This document shows positions 43,980-53,617 of a stretch of DNA of 64,000 nucleotides, one piece after another. The notes beneath the pieces are model-generated. The model was given only the letters and a program-made list of their open reading frames with translations. It made no database searches and had not been told where the DNA came from. The position numbers were made by a program, and so were the translations under genes. The first letter of the stretch is position 1, and each line of letters opens with the position of its first letter. Source of the stretch: Rhodospirillaceae bacterium (GTDB lineage Bacteria; Pseudomonadota; Alphaproteobacteria; Rhodospirillales; UBA2165); NCBI GenBank assembly GCA_018649725.1, contig JABIHH010000063.1, forward strand, positions 233,719-297,718, in the 5' to 3' direction.

Positions 43980-45344
43980 ATGCTGCCTGTATTGGGCCGG
44001 ATATTATGGGGAAATGCTGAGCGGCGGCTTTTGCCGGACCGCATTCGCGCCAATATTCAACAGCAGCAACAGGATAGCGAAAAGCTTATTGGCTGGATTC
44101 AGCTTGCCATCGTCAGTATTTTTTCCGTTCTTTACGCCGTTTCACCCACCGCGTTTTCGATCAGCGAAACTGTGCGCCTGGTGCCCTATATTCTGGCGAC
44201 CTATTTTCTGTTTACGCTTATGCGGCTCTATCTGGTTTACCGCCATTCTTTGCCGGGCTGGTTTATCAGCCTTTCCGTAATTGCCGATATTGCCCTGCTG
44301 ATGATTACGATTTGGAGTTTTCATCTGCAGTATGATCAGCCCCCATCGTTTTATCTGAAAGCGCCAACCCTACTCTACATTTTTATTTTTATTGCGCTAA
44401 GGGCGCTGCGGTTTGAGGCGCGCTACGTTATTTTGGCCGGCGGTGTCTCGGCTGTCAGTTGGGTTTTAATGTTCGTCTATGTTATTTTAGCCGAACCCGG
44501 CAACCCAATGATTACGCGGGACTATGTCCAATACCTTACAACCAACTCGGTGCTGATTGGCGGTGAACTGGATAAAATAATTTCGATCCTTATGGTAACC
44601 GGCATTCTGGCCCTGGCGATTTCCCGGGCCAGGGGTTTGTTGGAGCGATCGGTTACCGAGGGCGATACTGCCAGGTCTTTGTCGCGGTTTTTTGCCCCGG
44701 CTGTGATCGAGCAAATGGCGACGGCCGAACAAGAGGTGTCGCTCGGCGAGGGAGTGGAGCGGGAGGCTGCCATCCTAATGATGGACCTCCGCGGCTTTAC
44801 GCCTTTTGCGCAAAATTTGTCGCCCGATGATTTAATCTGTCTCATCGTTGATTATCAATCCCGCATGGTGCCGATTATCAGAAAGCATAACGGCGTGATA
44901 GACCGGTTCGAGGGCGATGGCATTATTGCCTCTTTTGGCTCGGTCAAGGAAAGCACAACCTATGCCGCTGATGTATTGGCGTCGACAGCCGAGCTTATTG
45001 AGGCGGCGGATGCGTGGCACACTGAGCGCCGCTCGGAGGGTCTCGAGCCGATCAATGTCGGCATTGCTGTCACCTCAGGCACCATTGTCTTTGGCATTAT
45101 CGGTGATGAGGAGCGATTGGAATACACCATTTTAGGTGACTGCGTTAACTTGTCAGCTAAGATTGAAAAGCATACGAAAGTTGAAAACGTGCGCGCCCTC
45201 GCCTCAGCCGAAGTCATTGCCCGGGCCCGGGAGCGGGGCTATGACAGTGACACTCAGAACTTTAGGTCTCTGCCGGCCCGTGACGTCGAGGGTGTTGATT
45301 ACCAAGTGGATTTGGTTGTTTTGGCGGGCCAGGTGCAGGACTGA
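43980..45344 (+). CDS. Membrane-bound class III adenylate/guanylate cyclase
   Basis: A 454-residue protein. Residues about 35-230 hold six predicted membrane helices (IQLAIVSIFSVLYAV to ISILMVTGILALAIS). The catalytic domain follows (about 262-454): metal-binding MMDLRGFTPFA and RFEGDGIIASFG, then YTILGDCVNLSAKIEKHTK. Two substitutions from the classical enzymes are seen: Lys in place of the transition-state Arg (VNLSAK), and Arg instead of Lys in the DRFEGD segment. Both occur in an alphaproteobacterial subfamily, so activity and ATP/GTP choice are unclear. GAGG precedes the ATG. It follows the response regulator by 75 bases. Confidence 0.88.
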   Translation: MLPVLGRILWGNAERRLLPDRIRANIQQQQQDSEKLIGWIQLAIVSIFSVLYAVSPTAFSISETVRLVPYILATYFLFTLMRLYLVYRHSLPGWFISLSVIADIALLMITIWSFHLQYDQPPSFYLKAPTLLYIFIFIALRALRFEARYVILAGGVSAVSWVLMFVYVILAEPGNPMITRDYVQYLTTNSVLIGGELDKIISILMVTGILALAISRARGLLERSVTEGDTARSLSRFFAPAVIEQMATAEQEVSLGEGVEREAAILMMDLRGFTPFAQNLSPDDLICLIVDYQSRMVPIIRKHNGVIDRFEGDGIIASFGSVKESTTYAADVLASTAELIEAADAWHTERRSEGLEPINVGIAVTSGTIVFGIIGDEERLEYTILGDCVNLSAKIEKHTKVENVRALASAEVIARARERGYDSDTQNFRSLPARDVEGVDYQVDLVVLAGQVQD

Positions 45345-45348
45345 TTTT

Positions 45349-46164
45349 CTAAAGTTTAAACGTGATCGTTATGGGCACATGGTCCGATGGTTTCTCCCAA
45401 CTTCTGGCGTCTCTGAAAATATGGGCATCGGCAATTTTACTTTTGAGCGGTTCAGTGACCCAAACATGATCCAAGCGCCGTCCCCGATCATTGACGGTCC
45501 AGTCTTTTGACCGATAGCTCCACCAGCTAAAAACCGATTTTTCCGGTGGGATAATTTCACGCACCGCATCGACCCAAGGGCCAGCTGCTTGCAGCTTGTC
45601 CAGACCTTCAACTTCAACCGGTGTATGAGACACAACCTTCAGCAATTGTTTGTGTGACCAAACATCGGTCTCTAAGGGCGCTATATTCAAGTCCCCCACC
45701 ATGATGCGCGCGGCGGTTTTTTTGCGTCGCCCCTTATGCCATTTTGTCGTCTCTTCAAGGAATTTTAGCTTGTGGGCAAACTTCTCATTTTTTTTCGGAT
45801 CCGGCTCATCACCGCCGGCCGGAATATAAAAGTTATGAATCTCGACCGGGCCCGCCTTGCCGCCAAAATCGCTGCCGTCGATGCTGGCAAATATATGGCG
45901 GCAGTCTTCTTTACCGCACCAGTTCTTGGTGGTGATTTTAGAAAGTGGCGTTTTCGATAAAATCGCAACGCCGTTATAGCCTTTCATGCCGGCGACGGCT
46001 TGATGGGGATAGCCGAGCGCCGCAATGTCTTCACCTGGAAACAGTTCCGTAATGACTTTAATTTCCTGTAGGCAAATGACGTCGGGCGAGACTTCTTTGA
46101 TGAGCTTGGCGAGACTAGGCAGGCGCAAACGCACGCTGTTGATGTTCCAGGTGGTGAGTTTCAT
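45349..46164 (-). CDS. xthA: Exodeoxyribonuclease III
   Basis: A 271-residue AP endonuclease/3'-5' exonuclease of base excision repair. Metal and catalytic motifs are intact: TTWNINSVRLRLPSL, CLQEIKV, HNFYIPAGG, VGDLNIAP, and SDHVPITI with the last DH. Start is ATG at 46164; the longer reading to 46233 adds 23 residues that do not fit the family. Together with lolA and ftsK it is the conserved trio of this region, although here a terminator separates it from lolA. Confidence 0.94.
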   Translation of the reverse strand: MKLTTWNINSVRLRLPSLAKLIKEVSPDVICLQEIKVITELFPGEDIAALGYPHQAVAGMKGYNGVAILSKTPLSKITTKNWCGKEDCRHIFASIDGSDFGGKAGPVEIHNFYIPAGGDEPDPKKNEKFAHKLKFLEETTKWHKGRRKKTAARIMVGDLNIAPLETDVWSHKQLLKVVSHTPVEVEGLDKLQAAGPWVDAVREIIPPEKSVFSWWSYRSKDWTVNDRGRRLDHVWVTEPLKSKIADAHIFRDARSWEKPSDHVPITITFKL

Positions 46165-46242
46165 GCTGTTCCCTGATGTTTTGGCTGTTGAATTTGATCG
46201 GCCATAATTGCGGTAAAAAAAGCGGGACTTCAAGACCTGAAT

Positions 46243-46280
46243 AAAAAAGCGCCCGACACAGGGGGGTGTGACGGGCGCTT
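46243..46280 (-). terminator. Rho-independent terminator of lolA
   Basis: On the minus strand AAGCGCCCG (46280-46272) pairs with CGGGCGCTT (46255-46247), extended by CACA/TGTG with one mismatch, followed by a six-T tract. It ends leftward transcription before xthA. Confidence 0.9.
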
Positions 46281-46443
46281 AAGAGTATTGGAGGGCGGGA
46301 CGACCGGGGGAGTCTATCCCGCCTATCGATTCTATTGCAGAATCGATCCTTCCATAATTTATAGGTAGGCATATCCTTCGCAAAAATCAATGCGTATCAC
46401 ACATAGGTGACATGCAATTTATGCATATCTAAAGAGCGGGCGG

Positions 46444-47085
46444 CTAATTACTTGTCGGCAGACCGATGAATTTGAATAATTCGGGGTCAATTTTTACGCC
46501 AGATTCCAAATTGCTTAAGGTGACGGTGGTTTCAACTCCTTGCGGATCCGTAACAGTCCATTTTCGAAGCGCCAAAGGCTGGTCTGAAAAAACCAAGGTA
46601 ATTGTGCCCTGTTCAGGATCTTCCGTTCGAGCAAGGGTGACGTGTAAAATATTTGAGCCTTTTGAAAAATTCGTTACGGTTACGTCATCTTTCAGCTGAA
46701 TGTCTTCTTTGACCAAAAATCCGACCGGCGTATTGTTGAGCCATAAATGGGTAACCTGCTCGAGCTCTTTATCAATATAAATCAGGAAAACCCCATCGGC
46801 GATCATCATGATGGGTGCCGGCGGGTCATATTCGAACCGCATTTTCCCTGGCCGTGATAAAAAAAGCTTGCCCGTTGCAACGCCGCCATTGGACGACACC
46901 TGCAAAAAGCCAGCCCGCAGCGTTTTCATGTCATTGAGATACGTTTCAATGCGCCTCAGGTCTTTGCTCTGCCCGGCGGTAACCTTGGCGGCGATAACAT
47001 CGGCGGCAAAGGCAGTGTCACCACTATGCAATGCAAGACTGCCGAAAAGGATAAAGCTTATTAATAATATTGCGATTTTGTTCAT
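46444..47085 (-). CDS. lolA: Periplasmic lipoprotein chaperone LolA
   Basis: A 213-residue periplasmic carrier taking lipoproteins from LolCDE to the outer membrane. Signal peptide (ILLISFILFGSLALHSG, cleavage before ADVIAAK) and an incomplete beta-barrel: RRIETYLNDMKTLRAGFLQV, GKMRFEYDPPAPI, DGVFLIYIDKELEQV, and the C-terminal WTVTDPQGVETTVTLSNLES. Length matches alphaproteobacterial LolA. ftsK lies upstream but a small gene on the other strand now separates them. Confidence 0.9.
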   Translation of the reverse strand: MNKIAILLISFILFGSLALHSGDTAFAADVIAAKVTAGQSKDLRRIETYLNDMKTLRAGFLQVSSNGGVATGKLFLSRPGKMRFEYDPPAPIMMIADGVFLIYIDKELEQVTHLWLNNTPVGFLVKEDIQLKDDVTVTNFSKGSNILHVTLARTEDPEQGTITLVFSDQPLALRKWTVTDPQGVETTVTLSNLESGVKIDPELFKFIGLPTSN

Positions 47086-47247
47086 TGCGACAAACTACCT
47101 AATTTTACTGACAGAAAACAGACAGATTTAAGGTTTTAATAAAACTTGTTTGAGAGCCAAAGCGTTTTAGTGTTTAATATTTCTACCATTAGTAATATTT
47201 TATGCAATTTTTTCTAAGTTAAACCTTTAATTTGAAAGATAGTTTTA

Positions 47248-47604
47248 ATGATTTTAAGAAAGCTTATTTTCCTATTCGTAGTATTTATGTCGTTTAACGT
47301 AAATGCTAAATCTTTAACGAACAAATTCGATGGAAAATGGAACATGTCGACCGAATGCAGTCCGTTCTCATCCTGGGCACAATTAGATTTTAAAAATGGC
47401 AAATTTGAGGGCAACGGCGAGTATTTTTATATGAAAGGAAATATAAGCGCCTCCGGTAAAATTTCAGGGTGGGCCACTGCACAATGGGGAGTTACCGAGA
47501 TGGTAGGCGAAATCATCGATTGGAATAATTTGACGGCAAGAGGACATGTTGATATTGGCGGTGAAATTAATTGTGCCGGTGTATGGGCGATGAAGAAAGA
47601 CTAA
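47248..47604 (+). CDS. Small secreted protein of unknown function
   Basis: A 118-residue protein with an N-terminal signal peptide (KLIFLFVVFMSFNVNAKS) and a mature part of beta type: FDGKWNMSTECSPFSSWA, FEGNGEYFYMKGNISASGKISGW and GHVDIGGEINCAGVW, with two cysteines that could form a disulphide. No family is recognised. It is AT-rich and lies on the opposite strand between ftsK and lolA, genes normally adjacent, so it is probably a late insertion. Start is ATG at 47248 with GAAAGA upstream. Its stop is 6 bases from ftsK's. Confidence 0.65.
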   Translation: MILRKLIFLFVVFMSFNVNAKSLTNKFDGKWNMSTECSPFSSWAQLDFKNGKFEGNGEYFYMKGNISASGKISGWATAQWGVTEMVGEIIDWNNLTARGHVDIGGEINCAGVWAMKKD

Positions 47605-47610
47605 CTTAGC

Positions 47611-50091
47611 TCAATGTGCACCAATCAGGACTTCGCGGCGACCGACGCGGTCGGCTTTGCTGACAACTTCCTGGGCTTCCATTTGCTCGATGATGCGCGC
47701 AGCTCGATTATAGCCGATTTGTAGGCGGCGCTGAATGAAGCTGGTGGATGCTTTACCTTCTTGGGCAACAATGGCAACCGCCTCGTCATAAAGCTCATCG
47801 CCATTGTCTGAACCGCCGCCCACTCCCGGTATATCGAAGCCGCCTTCGATATCTTCGGTAACGGCGTCGACATAAGTCGGATCACCTTGGGCTTTCAAGC
47901 AATTGACAATTTGCTCAACCTCGCCATCGCTAACGAAGGGACCGTGGATCCGGCTGATTTGACCGCCACCCGCCATATAAAGCATGTCACCTTGGCCGAG
48001 CAATTGTTCGGCGCCCTGCTCACCCAGGATCGTCCGGCTGTCAATTTTTGAGGTTACCTGGAAACTGATCCGGGTTGGGAAGTTGGCTTTGATGGTACCG
48101 GTAATGACATCGACGGAAGGCCGCTGGGTCGCCATGATGAGATGCAGACCAGCTGCCCGGGCCATTTGCGCCAGGCGTTGAATAAGCGCTTCGATATCCT
48201 TGCCGGCGACCATCATGAGGTCGGCCATCTCGTCAACGACGATGACAATTAGTGGCAGTGGATCAGTGCTGAGCGGCTGTTCTTCATAGACAGGTTTGCC
48301 GGCTTCATCAAAACCGGTTTGCACCCGGCGGGTCATCTCTTCGCCTTTTTTGCGCGCTTCGGCAAGGCGGGAGTTATAGCCGGTGATATTGCGGACACCC
48401 ATTTGTGACATCAGACGATAGCGATCTTCCATCTCGCGGACGGCCCATTTTAAAGCAACCACCGCCTTGGAAGGCTCGGTTACCACCGGGGCTAAAAGAT
48501 TAGGGATGCCGTCATAGACCGAAAGCTCGAGCATTTTTGGATCGACCATGATGAATTTACATTCATCTGGACCCAGGCGATAAAGCAGCGAACAGATCAT
48601 CGTATTGATCGCAACGGATTTACCGGAACCGGTGGTACCAGCGATCAAAAGATGTGGCATGCGGGCGAGGTCAACGACGTTTGGTGCGCCGCCAATGTCT
48701 TTACCCAAAACCAGTGGTAGGCTGGCACCTGACTTTTCGTAAGCCGCAGAAGCCAGCAGTTCGCGGAAAAAGACTATGTCGCGCTTAACGTTGGGCAGCT
48801 CAATACCGATCACTGAGCGACCCGGCACAACAGCGATGCGGACCGAGAGCGCTGACATCGAGCGCGCAATGTCATCTGATAGGCCAACCACCCGCGAGGT
48901 CTTGGTGCCGGGTGCGGGCTCCAATTCATAGAGCGTGACCACGGGGCCGGGCCGTACTTTAACGATCTCGCCTTTAACGCCGAAATCCTGCAGCACAGAT
49001 TCCAAGAGCTCGGCATTTTGAGCGAGCGCGTCTTTATCTGCCTTGTCGATTTTCGTTACGACCGCCGGTGCTTCCAAAATATCAAGCGGCGGTAATTGAT
49101 AGGTATTAGAGACGGCAAGTCGGAGATTGCCTTGGCCCGCATCTTTGGCGCGCTTTCCAGCGGGCGCTTTTTTGGCCTTCTCGGTGACCACTGGAATTGC
49201 TTTTTTTGCCACCTTACTTTTAAGCTTTGCCGCCAATCCGGTCTCGCTGCGGGCTATGGTCGCCGCAGCTAGATCTTCGGCATCATCGGGCACTTCTAAA
49301 ACTTCAGCCTCTTCGGTGTTTTCTTCACCCTCTTCTTGGTGGCCAAAGGTCGGCTCCACGCGTTCTTTAAATTCTTGCGCTTTGCGCCCAAGGAAACCAA
49401 TGCCGTGCCAAATCGACAGCCCTGAGCGAATAACGCCCTGTCCCATGGCCCGCCACTCTGAGCGATCCAGGCCACCGCCATAAACCAGGATGGCGGCGCT
49501 TAATAGGCCGCTTAAGAAAACCACGCAGATATTACTATAGGCAAATTTTAGCGGCGCTAATAAAGCGACCGATTGAGCTAATAGGGCATGACCGGCAACA
49601 CCACCAATACCGGTACGAAGCGGCCAGGCCTCAGGGGCGGCGATGAGAGATAAAGCGAGCGCCCCCAAGATGGTTCCGGCCACCATTGCCAGCAGCCGCA
49701 ACCAGATAAAGCGCAGCCCCTTTTTGCTGAGCAAGCGCCAACCCCAGGCGGTAAAGACCAAGCTTGGTAAAAAGGCGGCCGCGCCAAAAATCTGTAACAT
49801 AATATCAGCGCTATAGGAGCCGACTAAGCCAAGGACGTTTCTTGCCGGGCCTTCGGCAGCGCTATTCAAAGATGGATCGGCATGATGATAGCTTAGGAGG
49901 GCGACTATTAACGTAAAACCAAACAAAATGAGCCCGCCGCCAATGATTTCGACCAAGCGCCGTTGGGCGATAGCAACAAAGCTTGCCGGAAATAAATTGG
50001 TGAGCAGGGTCGATATCGGCGTGCGGTGCGCCGCGCTGCTACCGATTCCGAGACTTGATCCTGGTGAAGAATTTACTGCTGAGCGTGCCAT
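47611..50091 (-). CDS. ftsK: DNA translocase FtsK
   Basis: An 826-residue septal translocase moving DNA during division and resolving dimers with XerCD. N-terminal membrane segments (four, about residues 45-200), a short charged linker, then the motor: Walker A GTTGSGKSVA, Walker B VIVVDEMADLMMV, and the C-terminal gamma domain with STSFIQRRLQIGYNRAARIIEQ for KOPS recognition. The linker is short compared with E. coli FtsK. ATG at 50091 is used; a TTG six bases earlier is possible. It converges with the small secreted gene and is preceded by DUF1127. Confidence 0.96.
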   Translation of the reverse strand: MARSAVNSSPGSSLGIGSSAAHRTPISTLLTNLFPASFVAIAQRRLVEIIGGGLILFGFTLIVALLSYHHADPSLNSAAEGPARNVLGLVGSYSADIMLQIFGAAAFLPSLVFTAWGWRLLSKKGLRFIWLRLLAMVAGTILGALALSLIAAPEAWPLRTGIGGVAGHALLAQSVALLAPLKFAYSNICVVFLSGLLSAAILVYGGGLDRSEWRAMGQGVIRSGLSIWHGIGFLGRKAQEFKERVEPTFGHQEEGEENTEEAEVLEVPDDAEDLAAATIARSETGLAAKLKSKVAKKAIPVVTEKAKKAPAGKRAKDAGQGNLRLAVSNTYQLPPLDILEAPAVVTKIDKADKDALAQNAELLESVLQDFGVKGEIVKVRPGPVVTLYELEPAPGTKTSRVVGLSDDIARSMSALSVRIAVVPGRSVIGIELPNVKRDIVFFRELLASAAYEKSGASLPLVLGKDIGGAPNVVDLARMPHLLIAGTTGSGKSVAINTMICSLLYRLGPDECKFIMVDPKMLELSVYDGIPNLLAPVVTEPSKAVVALKWAVREMEDRYRLMSQMGVRNITGYNSRLAEARKKGEEMTRRVQTGFDEAGKPVYEEQPLSTDPLPLIVIVVDEMADLMMVAGKDIEALIQRLAQMARAAGLHLIMATQRPSVDVITGTIKANFPTRISFQVTSKIDSRTILGEQGAEQLLGQGDMLYMAGGGQISRIHGPFVSDGEVEQIVNCLKAQGDPTYVDAVTEDIEGGFDIPGVGGGSDNGDELYDEAVAIVAQEGKASTSFIQRRLQIGYNRAARIIEQMEAQEVVSKADRVGRREVLIGAH

Positions 50092-50126
50092 CGCCAAACT
50101 GTAGGCGGAGTTCCTTTACAGACCAT

Positions 50127-50150
50127 TAACAAAGGCGGTCAAACCGCCGT
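50127..50150 (-). terminator. Possible terminator after the DUF1127 gene
   Basis: GGCGGT (50134-50139) and ACCGCC (50143-50148) form a perfect six-bp stem with a 3-nt loop; on the minus strand TTTGTT follows. The T tract is weak. Confidence 0.45.
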
Positions 50151-50168
50151 CAAACCCTTGAAAATAGG

Positions 50169-50447
50169 CTATTTTTGCCAAAAAAACTTTTTGGCTTCAC
50201 GCGCCGCAGCCAAACGGGTCACACCGATATCATCCAACAATCGATCATCCAGTTCAGATAAAGCCTTGCGTTGTCTGCTTTTGTCGATACCGGCGAATAA
50301 AGAGCACCCAATTGACACGATACCTGCCCATAAATAGATTGCCGCAAGTTTCAACTGGGGCACGGCGTCCGATGAATCTGTTGGCGCCAAATGAGACATG
50401 GCAGATATTGTATCGGTACAATATGCATTTCTTTGTGACAATAACAT
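50169..50447 (-). CDS. DUF1127 small protein
   Basis: A 92-residue protein with a C-terminal DUF1127 segment (RQRKALSELDDRLLDDIGVTRLAAAREAKKFFW) that in other alphaproteobacteria binds RNA or regulators and affects phosphate, carbon and nitrogen uptake. The first 45 residues include a hydrophobic stretch (LAAIYLWAGIVSIGCSLFAG) that may insert in the membrane. The ATG at 50447 has GGAGA upstream; an internal Met at 50399 is an alternative. Divergent from the MocR gene over a shared repeat-rich region. Confidence 0.85.
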   Translation of the reverse strand: MLLSQRNAYCTDTISAMSHLAPTDSSDAVPQLKLAAIYLWAGIVSIGCSLFAGIDKSRQRKALSELDDRLLDDIGVTRLAAAREAKKFFWQK

Positions 50448-50540
50448 GACAATTTCTCCGCTTTCTCTTTAACAATCGATACAATGTATATATTATGCTT
50501 GCATTGTCACCGTCAATGTTTATATTGTCACCATGACAAT
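50435..50540. promoter_or_regulatory. Divergent operator with TGACAAT repeats
   Basis: The heptamer TGACAAT (or its complement ATTGTCA) occurs five times: 50436-50442, 50447-50453, 50503-50509, 50524-50530, 50534-50540. The last two form the 17-bp palindrome ATTGTCACCATGACAAT that includes the MocR start codon; the first two are an 11-base direct repeat over the DUF1127 start. Another palindrome ATTGTA/TACAAT is at 50407-50422. A MocR-type protein is the obvious candidate to bind. Confidence 0.65.
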
Positions 50541-51930
50541 GTGGCTGCCTGAGATTGAAGACCGGCATGGGCCCCGGTATATCGCAATATCCGACGCTTT
50601 GGCGGATGATATTCAAGCCGGGAATGTAACGGCGGGCGATCGTTTGCCCACTCACCGGGAGCTTGCCTATCAATTAGGCGTCACGGTTGGTACGGTCAGC
50701 CGCGCCTATGCGGAGGCCGAGCGCCGAGGTCTGACTTATGGCGAAGTTGGCCGAGGCACCTATGTTCAAGGTGGCAGCGGCCCGACGTCAAATGAGACGG
50801 CATTTTTCAGAACCGAGAACACGGAAGGCAATAAGATCGATTTTGGTCTCAATATGCCGGCCGCCGGTGAGCGCGCGTCGGTGCTGTCGGAGACCTTGCA
50901 GGATATCGCCCGCTCGCCTCATCTAGATGACTACCTCGCCTATCAGACTGAAGGCGGTTTGTTCTCACACCGGACGGCAATTGCGAATTGGCTGGAGCAA
51001 TATGGCCTGGTGAATAATCCGGAACAAATTGTCATAAGCAATGGTGCGCAACATGCGCTAACCGTGGTGCTTATGGCAATGACGAGTCCGGGCGATTTGG
51101 TTGCTGCTGAAAACTATACCTATCCGGCCATTCAAGGGCTTACCCAACAGCTTGGGCTCAAAATCGCTGGTTTGGAAATAGACGAGTTGGGCATTATCCC
51201 AGGGGCCTTTGAGCGGTTGTGTCAAACCCGGCCGCCAAAAATGCTTTATTGCCTGCCGACGCTCCAGAACCCGACGACCGCCGTAATGCCCGAAGAGCGC
51301 CGCCAAGAAATCGCCGCCATTGCCCAGCACTATAGTGTCATGATTATGGATGATGATGTTTATGGCTATTTGGTTGAGGATGCGCCGCCGCCGCTTTCGG
51401 TCTTCGCCCCGAAAAATTCTTTCTTTATTTCAAGCGCCTCAAAGTTTCTGGCCCCGGGTTTGCGCATTGGTTTTATTCACAGCCCCGCTCAACATATCGA
51501 TAAAATTCGCTCAACCCTTCAATTGACGACCTGGATGGCGGCACCGTTGATGGCGGAGGTTGAAAAACGCTGGTTGGAAGATGGTACAGCTGATCGATTT
51601 ATTAAGTGGCACCGCGCTGAAGCGCAATTTCGTCAAAAGCAGGTTTCGCGAATTCTCCAAGACGCAGAAATTTCGACACACCCTTCGAGTTATCATTTGT
51701 GGCTTAAAATGCCGCCGCAGTGGCGGGCTGAGAATTTTGTCTCCCGCGTTGCTGAAAAAGGCGTAACAATATTGCCCTCTTCAACTTTTGCTATCGGGTC
51801 GGCCAGCTCAGTAGAGGCTGTGCGGATTTGTTTGGGATCGCCGGCATCGCGTGAAGAGGTTGAAGCCGGGCTGACAATAATAGCTGAGACTTTGGATGAA
51901 GCGCAGCCGCCTTCATCGAACGTCTTCTAA
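50533..51930 (+). CDS. MocR-family GntR/aminotransferase regulator
   Basis: A 465-residue chimera: GntR winged helix (residues about 12-80; DRLPTHRELAYQLGVTVGTVSRAYAEAERRG) and a PLP-dependent class I aminotransferase-like domain with the PLP lysine in SSASKFLAPGLRIGFI, also QNPTTAVMPEERR and DDDVYGYL. Such proteins sense PLP or an amino acid and regulate nearby genes (for example PdxR, GabR). Target is unknown; the divergent DUF1127 gene and itself are likely. Its start overlaps the operator palindrome. It ends back-to-back with dapC. Confidence 0.92.
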   Translation: MTMWLPEIEDRHGPRYIAISDALADDIQAGNVTAGDRLPTHRELAYQLGVTVGTVSRAYAEAERRGLTYGEVGRGTYVQGGSGPTSNETAFFRTENTEGNKIDFGLNMPAAGERASVLSETLQDIARSPHLDDYLAYQTEGGLFSHRTAIANWLEQYGLVNNPEQIVISNGAQHALTVVLMAMTSPGDLVAAENYTYPAIQGLTQQLGLKIAGLEIDELGIIPGAFERLCQTRPPKMLYCLPTLQNPTTAVMPEERRQEIAAIAQHYSVMIMDDDVYGYLVEDAPPPLSVFAPKNSFFISSASKFLAPGLRIGFIHSPAQHIDKIRSTLQLTTWMAAPLMAEVEKRWLEDGTADRFIKWHRAEAQFRQKQVSRILQDAEISTHPSSYHLWLKMPPQWRAENFVSRVAEKGVTILPSSTFAIGSASSVEAVRICLGSPASREEVEAGLTIIAETLDEAQPPSSNVF

Positions 51931-53124
51931 TTAGCTGAGCGTCTCGACAACTAAAGAGAGGGCTTCGGAAATAAACTCAGGCTCTTGCACCAAGGCGATG
52001 CGAATAAAATGCGCGCCCGGATTGAGACCTGCGGCATCTGGCCTAGCCAGATAGGCACCGGGGATGACTTTCACGCCAGCCTCTTGCCAAAGCTTAAAAG
52101 CCGCTTTCTCGCCATCACCAACATTGAGCCAGAGGTAGAAACCGCCTTGCGGCCGATAGTGATCAAACCGTCCGGTTAGGATCTGGTCGGCGCGATCAAA
52201 TTTCTGGCGATACAGCTTTCTGTTTACCTCGACATGGTTGTTGTCTCGCCACAGCGCTGCTGACGCGGCGAGGATCGGGATCGGTAAAGACGCGCCACCA
52301 TAATTTCTAAGCGTTTTAAACTTCTGGATGAGATCCGGATCACCAGCCACAAATCCTGACCGCAAGCCCGGCGCATTGGAGCGTTTGGAGAGCGAGTGAA
52401 AGACCAGGACATTTTTAAATCCCTTGCCAAGTGATTGGCAGGCTTCAAGTCCGCCGGGCGGCGGTAACTGGTCATAGATCTCGGCATAACATTCATCAAC
52501 GGCTAAAACGAAATCATATTTGCGCGCTAACTCGATCGCCTTGGTTAAATAATCGAGATCGGCAACGGCCCCTTGTGGGTTCGATGGCGTGCATAAAAAA
52601 GCGAGCGCTGTGCGTTTCAACGTCGCTTCATCAAGCGCATCAAAATCGGGCAGAAATCCATTTTCCGGTGTTGCCGACATATAGACCGGCTCGGCGCGGC
52701 TCATCATAGCAGCGCCAATATAGACCTGATAAAAAGGATTGGGGATCAATACAACGGGTTGCTGACCATTTTTTTGGGGCGGGATGGCAATATCACCTGC
52801 CATATAAAGCGCTTCACGGGTGCCCGAGACAGCAACGATATTTTGGCCGGCATCAATACTATTGGCCGGCAATTGATAGCGCTGGTCTAACCAATCTTTA
52901 ATAGCATTTAAAAGATCCTGGGTTCCGGCAATCGGCGGATACTTGGCCCATTGATCAGCATGTTTGTTGACGGTCTCGGCAAGCAGAGCGGGCGAGGGGT
53001 GTTGCGGCTCTCCCAAAGACATAATCATCGGCGTTTTGTCGGCTGGTGCATCGATGCCGTTCAGCAAGGCGCGCAGTCGGTCAAACGGGTAATCCGTTAG
53101 CTTTTCGAGATTGGTATTATGCAT
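51931..53124 (-). CDS. dapC: Succinyldiaminopimelate aminotransferase (DapC type)
   Basis: A 397-residue class I PLP aminotransferase for N-succinyl-L,L-diaminopimelate in lysine and peptidoglycan precursor synthesis. Seen are LTDYPFDRLRALLNGI at the start (typical DapC), SLGEPQHPSPALL, PNPFYQVYIGAAMMS, AVDECYAEIYD and the PLP lysine in FHSLSKRSNAPGLRSGFV. Order-wise it is convergent with the MocR gene (stop codons adjacent) and monocistronic; a terminator separates it from glnK. The assignment against AspC-like enzymes rests on the start motif. Confidence 0.85.
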   Translation of the reverse strand: MHNTNLEKLTDYPFDRLRALLNGIDAPADKTPMIMSLGEPQHPSPALLAETVNKHADQWAKYPPIAGTQDLLNAIKDWLDQRYQLPANSIDAGQNIVAVSGTREALYMAGDIAIPPQKNGQQPVVLIPNPFYQVYIGAAMMSRAEPVYMSATPENGFLPDFDALDEATLKRTALAFLCTPSNPQGAVADLDYLTKAIELARKYDFVLAVDECYAEIYDQLPPPGGLEACQSLGKGFKNVLVFHSLSKRSNAPGLRSGFVAGDPDLIQKFKTLRNYGGASLPIPILAASAALWRDNNHVEVNRKLYRQKFDRADQILTGRFDHYRPQGGFYLWLNVGDGEKAAFKLWQEAGVKVIPGAYLARPDAAGLNPGAHFIRIALVQEPEFISEALSLVVETLS

Positions 53125-53140
53125 CTAACCCACCAAGTTT

Positions 53141-53174
53141 AAAAAAACTGGCCCTACATATGCATGCAGGGCCA
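53141..53174 (-). terminator. Terminator after the glnK copy at 53252-53590
   Basis: On the minus strand TGGCCCT (53174-53168), loop, AGGGCCA (53155-53149), then seven T residues. Perfect 7-bp stem. Confidence 0.88.
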
Positions 53175-53251
53175 ATAAACTAAGAGTGTTTTAACCATCT
53201 CCGGCAGTTCTCACAAGCGAGCTGACAGATGAGGGCGGTGTTTGGCTTTAT

Positions 53252-53617
<366 letters not shown>

